Source of the DNA: Marinifilaceae bacterium
GTDB lineage: Bacteria; Bacteroidota; Bacteroidia; Bacteroidales; Marinifilaceae
Length of the DNA stretch: 64,000 nucleotides
Direction: 5' to 3'
NCBI GenBank assembly: GCA_016936255.1
Contig: JAFGYE010000052.1
Coordinates: 62,001-126,000, forward strand
Below the pieces are notes generated by a model that made no database searches, was not told the DNA's origin, and saw only the letters and a program-made list of their open reading frames with translations. This document shows positions 56,992-64,000 of this stretch, in pieces. Position numbers and translations under genes: made by a program. The stretch's first letter is position 1. The number at the start of each line of letters is the position of its first letter.

Positions 56992-57303
56992 ATGTACGTA
57001 ATTGTAGAAATCGCTGGTCAGCAATTTAAAGTTGAAAAAGACCAAAAGATTTTTGTTCACAGACTATCTGCTGAAGAAGGTGGACAAGTAGAGTTCCCTA
57101 AAGTACTTTTAGTGGATAACGATGGTGAGATAGTAGTTGGTGCTCCAACAGTTGAAGGAGCTAAAGTAACTGCTAAAGTTTTATCTCACATGAGAGGTGA
57201 CAAGGTAAAAGTATTCAAAAAGAAAAGAAGAAAAGGATACAGAAAACTGAACGGACACCGTCAGGACCTTTCACAAATTCAAATTGAAGAAATTGTTGCT
57301 TAA
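56992..57303 (+). CDS. rplU: 50S ribosomal protein L21
   Basis: 103 residues from the ATG at 56992 ([17 protein letters not shown]); an in-frame ATG at 56917 sits in the leader and is rejected because L21 begins with MYAIVE. The C-terminus has [15 protein letters not shown], the RNA-binding tail. Followed by rpmA 19 bp later, the standard L21-L27 pair. Confidence 0.96.
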   Translation: MYVIVEIAGQQFKVEKDQKIFVHRLSAEEGGQVEFPKVLLVDNDGEIVVGAPTVEGAKVTAKVLSHMRGDKVKVFKKKRRKGYRKLNGHRQDLSQIQIEEIVA

Positions 57304-57322
57304 TCCTTAAAAATATAACAAA

Positions 57323-57583
57323 ATGGCACATAAAAAAGGAGCCGGTAGTTCTAGAAACGGTAGAGAATCGGAAAGTAAGCGATTAGGAGTTAAGATTTTT
57401 GGTGGGCAATTGGCTAAAGCTGGAAGCATTCTTATTCGTCAAAGAGGAACAAAACACAACCCAGGTGAAAATGTAGGTATTGGCAGAGATCATACTCTTT
57501 TTGCTCTTATTCCTGGAACAGTGGTTTTTAAAAAGAAAAGAGATAATAAATCTTACGTTTCTGTTGAACCTTTAGCTGAATAG
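57323..57583 (+). CDS. rpmA: 50S ribosomal protein L27
   Basis: 86 residues. [23 protein letters not shown] at the start and [23 protein letters not shown] (here ILIRQRGTK) are highly conserved. There is no N-terminal extension such as the Firmicutes cleaved leader. Part of the large subunit near the peptidyl-transferase centre. Confidence 0.97.
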   Translation: MAHKKGAGSSRNGRESESKRLGVKIFGGQLAKAGSILIRQRGTKHNPGENVGIGRDHTLFALIPGTVVFKKKRDNKSYVSVEPLAE

Positions 57584-57605
57584 ATTATTTAGCTTTAAAA
57601 TATTT

Positions 57606-57647
57606 AAATCTCCTGCTTTATTTCGTATAAAGACAGGAGATTTTTTT
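57606..57647 (+). terminator. Intrinsic terminator after rpmA
   Basis: AAATCTCCTG and CAGGAGATTT form the outer stem; inside, CTTTAT and ATAAAG pair around TTCG. Followed by a T-run. Confidence 0.9.
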
Positions 57648-57696
57648 ATTTTTATAGCCTGAAAGTTATAGATATAATCATTTACAAAAGATACTG

Positions 57697-58971
57697 ATGC
57701 TAAGCCTCAAATACCTACAGGAAAACAAAGACGAAGCCATTAAGGCTTTGAAAATAAAGAATTTCGACGCAACAGAAATCATCGGAAAAATCATCATTCT
57801 TGACGAAAAAAGAAAAGAAAGCCAAGTAAAATTAGATGCCACACTGGCGGAAATGAACGGTTTATCGAAAGAAATCGGAATGCTTTTTAAGAGTGGAAAA
57901 GCTGACGAGGCAAATGCTGCAAAAGAAAAAACTGGCGAATTGAAGGATTCGATTGCTGAATTGACTGTGATTCAGAACAGTACAGTTCAGGAATTAAATG
58001 ATTTGTTGCTTCAAATTCCGAATACACCTCATTCATCGGTTCCTGCCGGTAAAGGTGAAAACGAAAATGTAATTGAAAAAACATGTGGAATTATCCCAAA
58101 CCTGCACTCCGAAGCAATTCCTCACTGGGAATTAGCTAAGAAATACAATATTATTGATTTCGAACTTGGGAATAAAATCACCGGAGCTGGTTTCCCTTTA
58201 TACAGAGGCAAAGGTGCAATTCTTCAAAGGGCATTAATCAATTTCTTTTTGGATGAAAACCGCAAAGCCGGCTACGAAGAAGTTATCCCCCCATTGGTTG
58301 TTAACGAAGCTTCCGGATACGGAACCGGCCAACTGCCAGACAAAGAAGGACAAATGTATCATGTAACCGAGGATAACCTGTATTTAATACCTACTGCTGA
58401 AGTACCGGTAACAAACATTTACCGCGATGTTATTTTGAAAGAAGAAGATTTCCCGGTAAAAAATACAGCTTACTCTGCTTGTTTCAGAAGAGAAGCCGGA
58501 TCGTACGGAAAAGATGTAAGAGGTTTGAATCGCCTGCACCAATTCGATAAAGTGGAAATTGTACAATTGCAGCATCCAGAAAAATCATACGAAGCTCTTG
58601 AGGGAATGGTAGCTCACGTGGAAGGAATTATCAAAAAATTGGAACTTCCTTACCGCCTGCTTCGCTTGTGTGGTGGTGATACGAGTTTTACTGCCGCTCT
58701 GACTTTCGATTTTGAAGTGTTTTCTGCAGCCCAAGACAAATGGCTGGAAGTAAGTTCTGTTTCAAATTTTGAAGCTTACCAATCGAATCGTTTGAAATTA
58801 CGCTACAAAGGTAAGGATATGAAAAAACCTGAACTGGCGCATACTTTAAACGGAAGTGCACTGGCATTGCCTAGAATTGTTGCCGCTTTGCTCGAAAATA
58901 ACCAAACAACTGAAGGAATCAGAATTCCAAAAGCATTGGTTCCTTACACAGGTTTTGAACTTATCGACTAA
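57697..58971 (+). CDS. serS: Seryl-tRNA synthetase
   Basis: 424 residues. N-terminal coiled-coil arm (about residues 30-100, with alternating Lys/Glu), then the class II core with motif 2 (FRREAGSYGKDVRGLNRLHQFDKVE, in parts) and motif 3 (LNGSALALPRIVAALLE). Charges tRNA-Ser. Single gene between two terminators. Confidence 0.96.
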   Translation: MLSLKYLQENKDEAIKALKIKNFDATEIIGKIIILDEKRKESQVKLDATLAEMNGLSKEIGMLFKSGKADEANAAKEKTGELKDSIAELTVIQNSTVQELNDLLLQIPNTPHSSVPAGKGENENVIEKTCGIIPNLHSEAIPHWELAKKYNIIDFELGNKITGAGFPLYRGKGAILQRALINFFLDENRKAGYEEVIPPLVVNEASGYGTGQLPDKEGQMYHVTEDNLYLIPTAEVPVTNIYRDVILKEEDFPVKNTAYSACFRREAGSYGKDVRGLNRLHQFDKVEIVQLQHPEKSYEALEGMVAHVEGIIKKLELPYRLLRLCGGDTSFTAALTFDFEVFSAAQDKWLEVSSVSNFEAYQSNRLKLRYKGKDMKKPELAHTLNGSALALPRIVAALLENNQTTEGIRIPKALVPYTGFELID

Positions 58972-58993
58972 AAGATATTTGCTTAATTTTATT

Positions 58994-59022
58994 GCCCGGT
59001 TCGAAACAACCGGGCTTTTTTT
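58994..59022 (+). terminator. Intrinsic terminator after serS
   Basis: GCCCGGTT and AACCGGGC, an 8-bp GC-rich stem with a 6-nt loop, followed by seven T. Confidence 0.9.
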
Positions 59023-59060
59023 ATATTTTTGAGTAGAGTATCATTTTTAAACAACTGGTT

Positions 59061-60878
59061 TTGAAAAAATTCATAGTAAGCATTCTCATCCTCATCTCAT
59101 TTTTAGGATCAGAATCCGCCTATTCACAAAAGAATATCCAAACAGAGAGTCAACTGGCTTTCAATTACTTTCGTGATAAAGAATACAGACCGGCATCATC
59201 CCTATTCTATAATCTTCATAAGATTACGCGATCTAGAACCTATTTCAACTACTATATTGATTGCTTAATTCAACTTGAGGATTATCAGGAAGCTGAGAAA
59301 TCGATAAAAAAGGAAATTAAAAAAAATCCAGATGACCAAAGCTTTTTAATAGACTTGGGATTCGTTTACAAAACATCAGGAGAAAGTGATCAGAGTCTGG
59401 CTCAATACAATAAAGTTTTAGAAAAATTGATTCCTGTCAGCAGTGAAATTACAAGTATTGCTAACGCTTTTGTAAGAAAACGTGAATATGAATTCGCCAT
59501 TAAGACTTATGAAATTGGTAGAAGACTGCTCAATCAGGAGCATCTCTTTCACATGGAACTGGCCACTATTTTTCTATCTCAGAGAGATTTTGAAAAAATG
59601 GTTTCAGAATATCTTCTGGCACTTTCAGTTGATCCAACACAAATAAAAACGGTACAAAACCATTTGCAGTCCGCACTTCTTCAGGATATCAATTCAAGTT
59701 TAGATCCCATTCTGAAAAATCAATTATTGCAAAAAATTCAAACTGAGACTAAAAATCTAAGCTTTAAGGAATTACTGCAATGGTATTTTATGCAGAAAAA
59801 ACAGTTTCAAGCTGCCTTCACGCAAGCAAGATCGATAGATTTAATCGGAAAAGAGGATGGATACCGCTTGCTCTCTTTAGCAACAGCCGCGAGAACAAAT
59901 AATGATTTCGAAACCGCTCTGAAATGTTATCAACAAGTTGCTGATAAAGGATCTGCATCGCCCAATTATTTAAATGCCCGCATGGGAGATTTAGAGACAC
60001 GGTATATTATACTTCAAAAACAGAATCCGGCTTCTAAACCGGCATGGCTGGAACTTTCGGAGCAATATCAAAAACTATTTTCCGAAGAAAAAAATGTGTC
60101 GTTAACCAGCACTTCACTCATCCAATACGCTCACATCAATTCCTTTTATCTGAACAATTCAGCAAAATCAATTGAACTTCTGGAAAAAGCATTGGAAAGT
60201 TCAGGCTTAAATTCCCAACAAAAATCGGAATTAAAACTTGAACTGGCAGACGTTAAGTTGTTTGAAGACGAAAAATGGGATGCCATTTTGTTGTATGCTC
60301 AAATAGAAAAATCAAACAAAAACAATGCTATCGGCTTCGAGGCCAAATATAAAAAAGCAAAAGTTTCTTACTTCATGGGTGAGTTGAAATGGGCCAAAGC
60401 TCAGTTGGATGCTCTAAAAGGAAGTACATCAAAACTCATAGCCAACGACGCAATTTATCTTTCTCAATTGATTAGTGACAATACAACTTTAGATACCAGT
60501 TATACCGCAATGAAAACTTTTGCTGAAGCTGAATTTCTAATGTTCCAAAAAAAAGATTCTCTGGCTATTCTTAAATTAAATGAACTACTCAAAAATCATC
60601 CAGGACATTCACTAACTGATGAAGTTTATTTTTTGAAATATGAAATTTTCATCAAAGCAAATAAAACAGAACAGGCACTTTTGGCCTTGTCCAAAATTAT
60701 AGAAGAACATCCATACGAAACTCTTGCGCCAAAGGCATTGTTCACACAAGGAGAACTGCTTCAGAAGTTAAACGAAACAGAAAAAGCCATGGAGAATTAC
60801 AAAAGTCTTGTTACTGAATATTCTGATAGTATATACTCTGTTGAAGCCCGAAAAAAATTAAATGAATTAAGAAAATAA
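59061..60878 (+). CDS. Secreted tetratricopeptide-repeat protein
   Basis: 605 residues from a TTG start. Signal peptide (KKFIVSILILISFLGSESAYSQ), then multiple TPR-like helical pairs, e.g. LAQYNKVLEKLIP, ALKCYQQVADKGSASPNYLNARMG (in parts) and, near the end, LALSKIIEEHPYETLAPKALFTQGELLQKLNETEKAMENYKSLV (in parts). TPRs bind partner proteins; the partner is unknown. Periplasmic or membrane-associated. Followed by DUF4286 38 bp later. Confidence 0.8.
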   Translation: MKKFIVSILILISFLGSESAYSQKNIQTESQLAFNYFRDKEYRPASSLFYNLHKITRSRTYFNYYIDCLIQLEDYQEAEKSIKKEIKKNPDDQSFLIDLGFVYKTSGESDQSLAQYNKVLEKLIPVSSEITSIANAFVRKREYEFAIKTYEIGRRLLNQEHLFHMELATIFLSQRDFEKMVSEYLLALSVDPTQIKTVQNHLQSALLQDINSSLDPILKNQLLQKIQTETKNLSFKELLQWYFMQKKQFQAAFTQARSIDLIGKEDGYRLLSLATAARTNNDFETALKCYQQVADKGSASPNYLNARMGDLETRYIILQKQNPASKPAWLELSEQYQKLFSEEKNVSLTSTSLIQYAHINSFYLNNSAKSIELLEKALESSGLNSQQKSELKLELADVKLFEDEKWDAILLYAQIEKSNKNNAIGFEAKYKKAKVSYFMGELKWAKAQLDALKGSTSKLIANDAIYLSQLISDNTTLDTSYTAMKTFAEAEFLMFQKKDSLAILKLNELLKNHPGHSLTDEVYFLKYEIFIKANKTEQALLALSKIIEEHPYETLAPKALFTQGELLQKLNETEKAMENYKSLVTEYSDSIYSVEARKKLNELRK

Positions 60879-60916
60879 AATTTCGATACCTTTGCCAAAA
60901 TCACAAACTGAAAACA

Positions 60917-61219
60917 ATGATTATTTACAATACCAGCTATTTGATCGAAAATTCCATGGAAAAAGAGTTTTGTGAATGGATGAAAACAAAATTTATCCCT
61001 TTACTCAAGGAAACCGGAACTTTTTCTGCCGATTATTTTTGCAAAGTAATGGTTGTAACTGAAGACGAAGGTTTGACCTATTCCCTTCAACTTCTGTTCA
61101 AAAACAAAGAACTATTCACAAAATATCACTGTAATTTCGAGCCGGGAGCAAAAGCCGTTTTCGAAGCAAAATACAGAAGCCAGGTGATGAGTTTTTCATC
61201 CTTGCTGGAAGAAGCTTAA
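60917..61219 (+). CDS. DUF4286 family protein
   Basis: 100 residues, cytoplasmic, with the DUF4286 pattern: IIYNTSYLIENSMEKEFCEWMK near the start and SLQLLFKNKELFTKY in the middle. The family is small and largely limited to Bacteroidota; fold resembles antibiotic-biosynthesis monooxygenase-like ferredoxin folds, but function is unknown. Confidence 0.75.
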   Translation: MIIYNTSYLIENSMEKEFCEWMKTKFIPLLKETGTFSADYFCKVMVVTEDEGLTYSLQLLFKNKELFTKYHCNFEPGAKAVFEAKYRSQVMSFSSLLEEA

Positions 61220-61230
61220 TTTCCAAAACT

Positions 61231-62124
61231 TTGGATACTCAAAAAAAAGCATACATTTTTGCCCTGTCGGCAATCCTTTGCTGGTCAACAGTGGCCACAG
61301 CATTTAAAATTGCATTGCACGGAATGGATTTTCTTCATCTTCTGTTAATCTCTTCAGGGGTTGCCATGCTTTTTTTTGGTTGTTTACTTTTATATTCATC
61401 TCAATTACAAAAAGTTTTTTCAAGAAGTAAAAGGGATTATATTCGATCAGCAGGACTGGGTTTTTTAAATCCTTTTCTATACTATCTGGTGCTTTTAAAA
61501 GCATACTCGATACTGCCTGCTCAATTTGCACTAAGTCTGAACTATATCTGGCCAATTACTTTGGTACTGCTTTCTATCCCTTTATTAAAGCAAAAAATTG
61601 GATGGAAGAGTATCTCATGTATAGTGGTGAGTTTTTCGGGTGTTTTGGTAATCGCCAACAAAGGCTCTTTTACATCCATTCAAACCCCGGATACTTATGG
61701 TGTACTATTGGCTCTGTCCAGTTCTTTATTTTGGTCTCTGTTTTGGTTATTTAATGTTCGGGATCACAGAGAAGAAAAAGAGAAACTATTTCTGAATTTT
61801 ATTTTTGGATTTATTTATATTCTAATCTCTATCCTCCTATTTTCGAACTTTCGGATGCCTGGTGTAAAAAGTATTTTAGCCGCAGTATATATTGGGTTAG
61901 TAGAATGCGGAATCGCTTATGTATTCTGGTTAAAAGCATTAAAAATTACAAGTTCAACAGACAAAATAAGCAACCTGGTTTTTTTGAGTCCGTTTGTTTC
62001 CTTGCTGTTTGTACATCTTATTATCGGAGAATCTATCTATCTTAGTACTCTTGCAGGCCTTGCACTTATCATTTTGGGTATCGTTCTGCAGAAATTTATT
62101 CGAAAATCCAATTCAATTGAGTAA
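61231..62124 (+). CDS. EamA/DMT-family transporter
   Basis: 297 residues from a TTG start, ten hydrophobic segments in two related halves (LSAILCWSTVATAFKIAL; VLLALSSSLFWSLFWLF). Same superfamily as the transporter at 21.5 kb but clearly different in sequence. Substrate unknown. The last 8 bp overlap the start of ruvC. Confidence 0.83.
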   Translation: MDTQKKAYIFALSAILCWSTVATAFKIALHGMDFLHLLLISSGVAMLFFGCLLLYSSQLQKVFSRSKRDYIRSAGLGFLNPFLYYLVLLKAYSILPAQFALSLNYIWPITLVLLSIPLLKQKIGWKSISCIVVSFSGVLVIANKGSFTSIQTPDTYGVLLALSSSLFWSLFWLFNVRDHREEKEKLFLNFIFGFIYILISILLFSNFRMPGVKSILAAVYIGLVECGIAYVFWLKALKITSSTDKISNLVFLSPFVSLLFVHLIIGESIYLSTLAGLALIILGIVLQKFIRKSNSIE

Positions 62125-62668
62125 CGACAGAATAATTATGGGAATCGATCCTGGTACCAATTTAATGGGCTACGGACTAATAAGAATTGTTGACAAAAAG
62201 CCACAAATCTTGGTTTCAGGTGTCTTAGATCTCAAAAAAATTACCGATCCCTACATTAAGCTTCAGAAGATTTTCCAACGCACTCTGCAGGTAATAGATG
62301 AATACAAACCCGATGAATTAGCTATTGAATCTCAGTTTTTTGGAAAAAACATTCAATCAATGCTTAAATTGGGCCGGGCTCAAGGTGTTGCAATATCAGC
62401 GGCATTGCATCGCAACATACCCATTTTTGAATACGCTCCAAAAAAAATTAAACTTGCAATTACCGGAACCGGACTGGCCTCGAAAGAACAATTAGCAACC
62501 GTTCTTCAGCGTTTTTTTAATCTGAAGGAATTCCCTCAAAATATGGATGAAACAGATGCCATTGCAATCGCAATGTGCCATTTTTTTCAGGGTAATGCCA
62601 TTACATCTGCAGGCAAACCAAAATCATGGGCTGATTTTGTCAAAAAGAATCCAGATAGGGTCAAATAA
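62117..62668 (+). CDS. ruvC: Holliday junction endonuclease RuvC
   Basis: 183 residues from a TTG at 62117; the ATG at 62138 would cut off the SNDRII leading to the first catalytic strand. The acidic quartet is present: Asp11 (GIDPGT), Glu71 (AIESQFF), Asp144 and Asp147 (MDETDAIAIA). It cuts Holliday junctions made by RuvAB. Overlaps the DMT transporter by 8 bp. Confidence 0.93.
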   Translation: MSNDRIIMGIDPGTNLMGYGLIRIVDKKPQILVSGVLDLKKITDPYIKLQKIFQRTLQVIDEYKPDELAIESQFFGKNIQSMLKLGRAQGVAISAALHRNIPIFEYAPKKIKLAITGTGLASKEQLATVLQRFFNLKEFPQNMDETDAIAIAMCHFFQGNAITSAGKPKSWADFVKKNPDRVK

Positions 62669-62684
62669 TTTTAAATTATATCGT

Positions 62685-62710
62685 AAAAAAAAGCCACTTA
62701 AAAAGTGGCT
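62685..62710 (-). terminator. Terminator of the HIT gene (minus strand)
   Basis: AGCCACTT and AAGTGGCT form an 8-bp stem with a 3-nt loop; on the minus strand it is followed by eight T. Rightward there is no T-run, so it serves the greA-HIT side. Confidence 0.8.
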
Positions 62711-62735
62711 GATATCTATATGCGAATAATTGATT

Positions 62736-63131
62736 CTATTCAAAATTCTCCCGGATTTTAGTGGCAATTTCAGCCAATTTATCCGATGCAATTTCCAATT
62801 TTGGATTCGCAAAATTTAAATCTCCAACATTATTTAAGGGCACCAGATGAATGTGAGTATGCGGAACCTCAATGCCAATAACAGCAATTCCGATTCTTTT
62901 GCACTCAATGGTCTTCTCAACGGCCTTCGCTACGCGTTTGGCAAAAAGATTTAATCCAGCTAAAACATCATCGTCTAAATCAAAAATATAGTCAACCTCC
63001 TGCTTTGGAATCACCAAAGTATGACCCAATGCCAAAGGACTGATATCCAAAAAAGCAAAAAAATTCTCATCTTCAGCTATTTTATGGCAAGGAATTTCGC
63101 CATTTACTATTTTTGTGAAAATTGAAGCCAT
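62736..63131 (-). CDS. HIT-family nucleotide hydrolase
   Basis: 131 residues. The histidine triad is His91-x-His93-x-His95 (HTHIHLVPL), with IFTKIVNGEIPCHKIAED and DISPLALGHTLVIPK in the N-terminal part. HIT proteins hydrolyse AMP-amide or AMP-lysine bonds. Lies 33 bp after greA in the same direction. Confidence 0.93.
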   Translation of the reverse strand: MASIFTKIVNGEIPCHKIAEDENFFAFLDISPLALGHTLVIPKQEVDYIFDLDDDVLAGLNLFAKRVAKAVEKTIECKRIGIAVIGIEVPHTHIHLVPLNNVGDLNFANPKLEIASDKLAEIATKIRENFE

Positions 63132-63164
63132 ATCCGTGTGTTTCTGATTTTGTACCCGCTTTAA

Positions 63165-63638
63165 TTATAACGAAATATCAATAATTTCAAATGGAATTAA
63201 ACCATTTGGAACCTGAATTTCAACAACATCACCAATAACCTTACCTATTAAACCTTTGGCAATTGGTGTATTGATTGATAGTTTCCCTTTCTTAAAATCA
63301 GCCTCGGTTTCCGACACTAAAGTATAAGCCATTACAGTACCATTTTTTTGATTCTTAATGGTAACCTTCGTCATCATCTGCACCTTCGAGGTATCAATTT
63401 TAGTCTCATCAATTACCCGGCTATTTGCCAGAATACCTCTTAACTGCGAAATTTTGGCTTCCAATAAACCTTGAGCTTCTTTTGCAGCATCGTACTCGGC
63501 ATTTTCCGACAAGTCTCCTTTGTCGATGGCTTCACCAATTTGTTTGGAAATATTAGGACGTTCAATCGTCTCAAGATGTTCCACTTCTGCTCTTAGTTTT
63601 TTTAGTCCTTCGGCTGTTACATATGAATAACCAGACAT
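63165..63638 (-). CDS. greA: Transcript cleavage factor GreA
   Basis: 157 residues. N-terminal coiled coil ending DKGDLSENAEYDAAKE (the acidic tip that reaches into RNA polymerase) and a C-terminal FKBP-like domain with GLIGKVIGDVVEIQVPNG. A very strong ribosome site (GGAGGG) precedes the ATG. Rescues stalled RNA polymerase. Confidence 0.96.
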   Translation of the reverse strand: MSGYSYVTAEGLKKLRAEVEHLETIERPNISKQIGEAIDKGDLSENAEYDAAKEAQGLLEAKISQLRGILANSRVIDETKIDTSKVQMMTKVTIKNQKNGTVMAYTLVSETEADFKKGKLSINTPIAKGLIGKVIGDVVEIQVPNGLIPFEIIDISL

Positions 63639-63736
63639 AATTCCCTCCTATTTAAATTCTTATAATTCTAATCTATTTGATCGACAACGATCTAAAAAAC
63701 AAAAAGAATTTCGATTTTTCGAAACTCTTCTGGATG

Positions 63737-63744
63737 CAAATATA
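63737..63744 (-). promoter_or_regulatory. -7 box of the greA promoter
   Basis: TATATTTG on the minus strand, about 100 bp upstream of the greA ATG; -33 not clear. Confidence 0.5.
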
Positions 63745-63817
63745 CAAATTTAGTATAAATGAACCCTTACCTGCATTAAATAACAGGAATCAATAAAAGT
63801 ATACTTTATTTTTTGCT

Positions 63818-64000
63818 TTAGGTGTACCTTCTATCTAAAATCTCTTTGTAAATAATGGCCTGGCGCCAATCGATTTCTTCTTCCTGATCTTCTTCCAACT
63901 CATTCTCATCCTTACTATCACTATAGATTGATTTTAAATCAGCAAAAACAGGTTTCTTTTTCTCTTCACGAACCTCTTCCTTCAATTTTTGCAATCTTGT
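63818..64000 (-). CDS. 3' end of an unrecognised gene
   Basis: Open frame entering from the right edge and ending in TAA at 63820-63818. The visible 60 residues are highly charged, with acidic runs (EEDQEEE) and the ending IDWRQAIIYKEILDRRY. I recall a similar DWRKAIIYSEIL-type ending in Bacteroidota hypothetical proteins, but cannot name it. Same direction as greA, with about 180 bp between its stop and the greA start. Confidence 0.6.
   Translation of the reverse strand, partial: TRLQKLKEEVREEKKKPVFADLKSIYSDSKDENELEEDQEEEIDWRQAIIYKEILDRRYT

Overview
The window comes from a chromosome of a Bacteroidota bacterium, most likely a marine or gut Marinilabiliales-type lineage (genus not determinable from here). 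Supporting signs are AT-rich DNA, Bacteroidota-type promoters (TTTG about 19 nt before TAnnTTTG), Bacteroidota-restricted families (DUF5020, DUF5686, DUF4286, PorV/PorQ-like barrels), the purH-mreBCD-mrdA-rodA gene order, and frequent TTG starts. It is largely a core-genome segment: no phage, insertion sequence, CRISPR array or rRNA operon is seen. One tRNA (Leu, UAG) is present.

Layout. 0-6.4 kb: end of purE, an outer-membrane barrel pair (one with an HhH domain), a thioesterase, an RluA pseudouridine synthase, ybaK and a HAD phosphatase. 6.4-11.4 kb: a nucleobase-transport region (DUF5020 Tsx-like protein plus NCS2 purine permease, then a UraA-type permease), interrupted by an 840-bp gene-free stretch carrying a degenerate 41-bp tandem repeat and by a lipoprotein gene. 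11.7-20 kb: recJ-lipB-lipA on the minus strand, then lysS, gpsA, pgi. 20-27.4 kb: unknown small proteins, an EamA transporter, a LytS-like hybrid histidine kinase, a cyclic 2,3-diphosphoglycerate synthase homologue and acpH. 27.4-34.6 kb: the cell-shape operon purH-mreB-mreC-mreD-mrdA-rodA on the minus strand. 34.9-41.7 kb: mgtE-rsmA, an MprF-flippase-like protein paired with a GNAT-like protein, and recQ. 42-47.3 kb: envelope genes kdsD, tatC, a DUF5686 protein and lptB. 47.4-51 kb: tRNA-Leu, tig, clpP, clpX. 51-56.5 kb: a second lipoprotein of the same family, folA-thyA with a GATE-domain membrane protein, a NupG-like nucleoside permease, and a bifunctional-nuclease-family protein. 56.9-64 kb: rplU-rpmA, serS, a TPR protein, DUF4286, an EamA transporter, ruvC, a HIT protein, greA, and the 3' end of an unknown gene.

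How the genes fit together. Purine/pyrimidine synthesis (purE, purH, thyA, folA) sits with four separate nucleobase or nucleoside carriers, suggesting mixed synthesis and salvage. The elongasome operon has a terminator-like hairpin across the mreB stop codon, which would let MreB be made in excess of MreC/D, PBP2 and RodA. Similar hairpins separate tig, clpP and clpX. The observations most worth a second look are the 41-bp repeat array, the cDPG synthase homologue, the possible split MprF system, the mreB/mreC hairpin, and the hybrid kinase whose receiver has Met in place of the conserved Lys. No clearly new multi-gene system is evident. All calls rest on reading the sequence and recalled family motifs; no searches were run.
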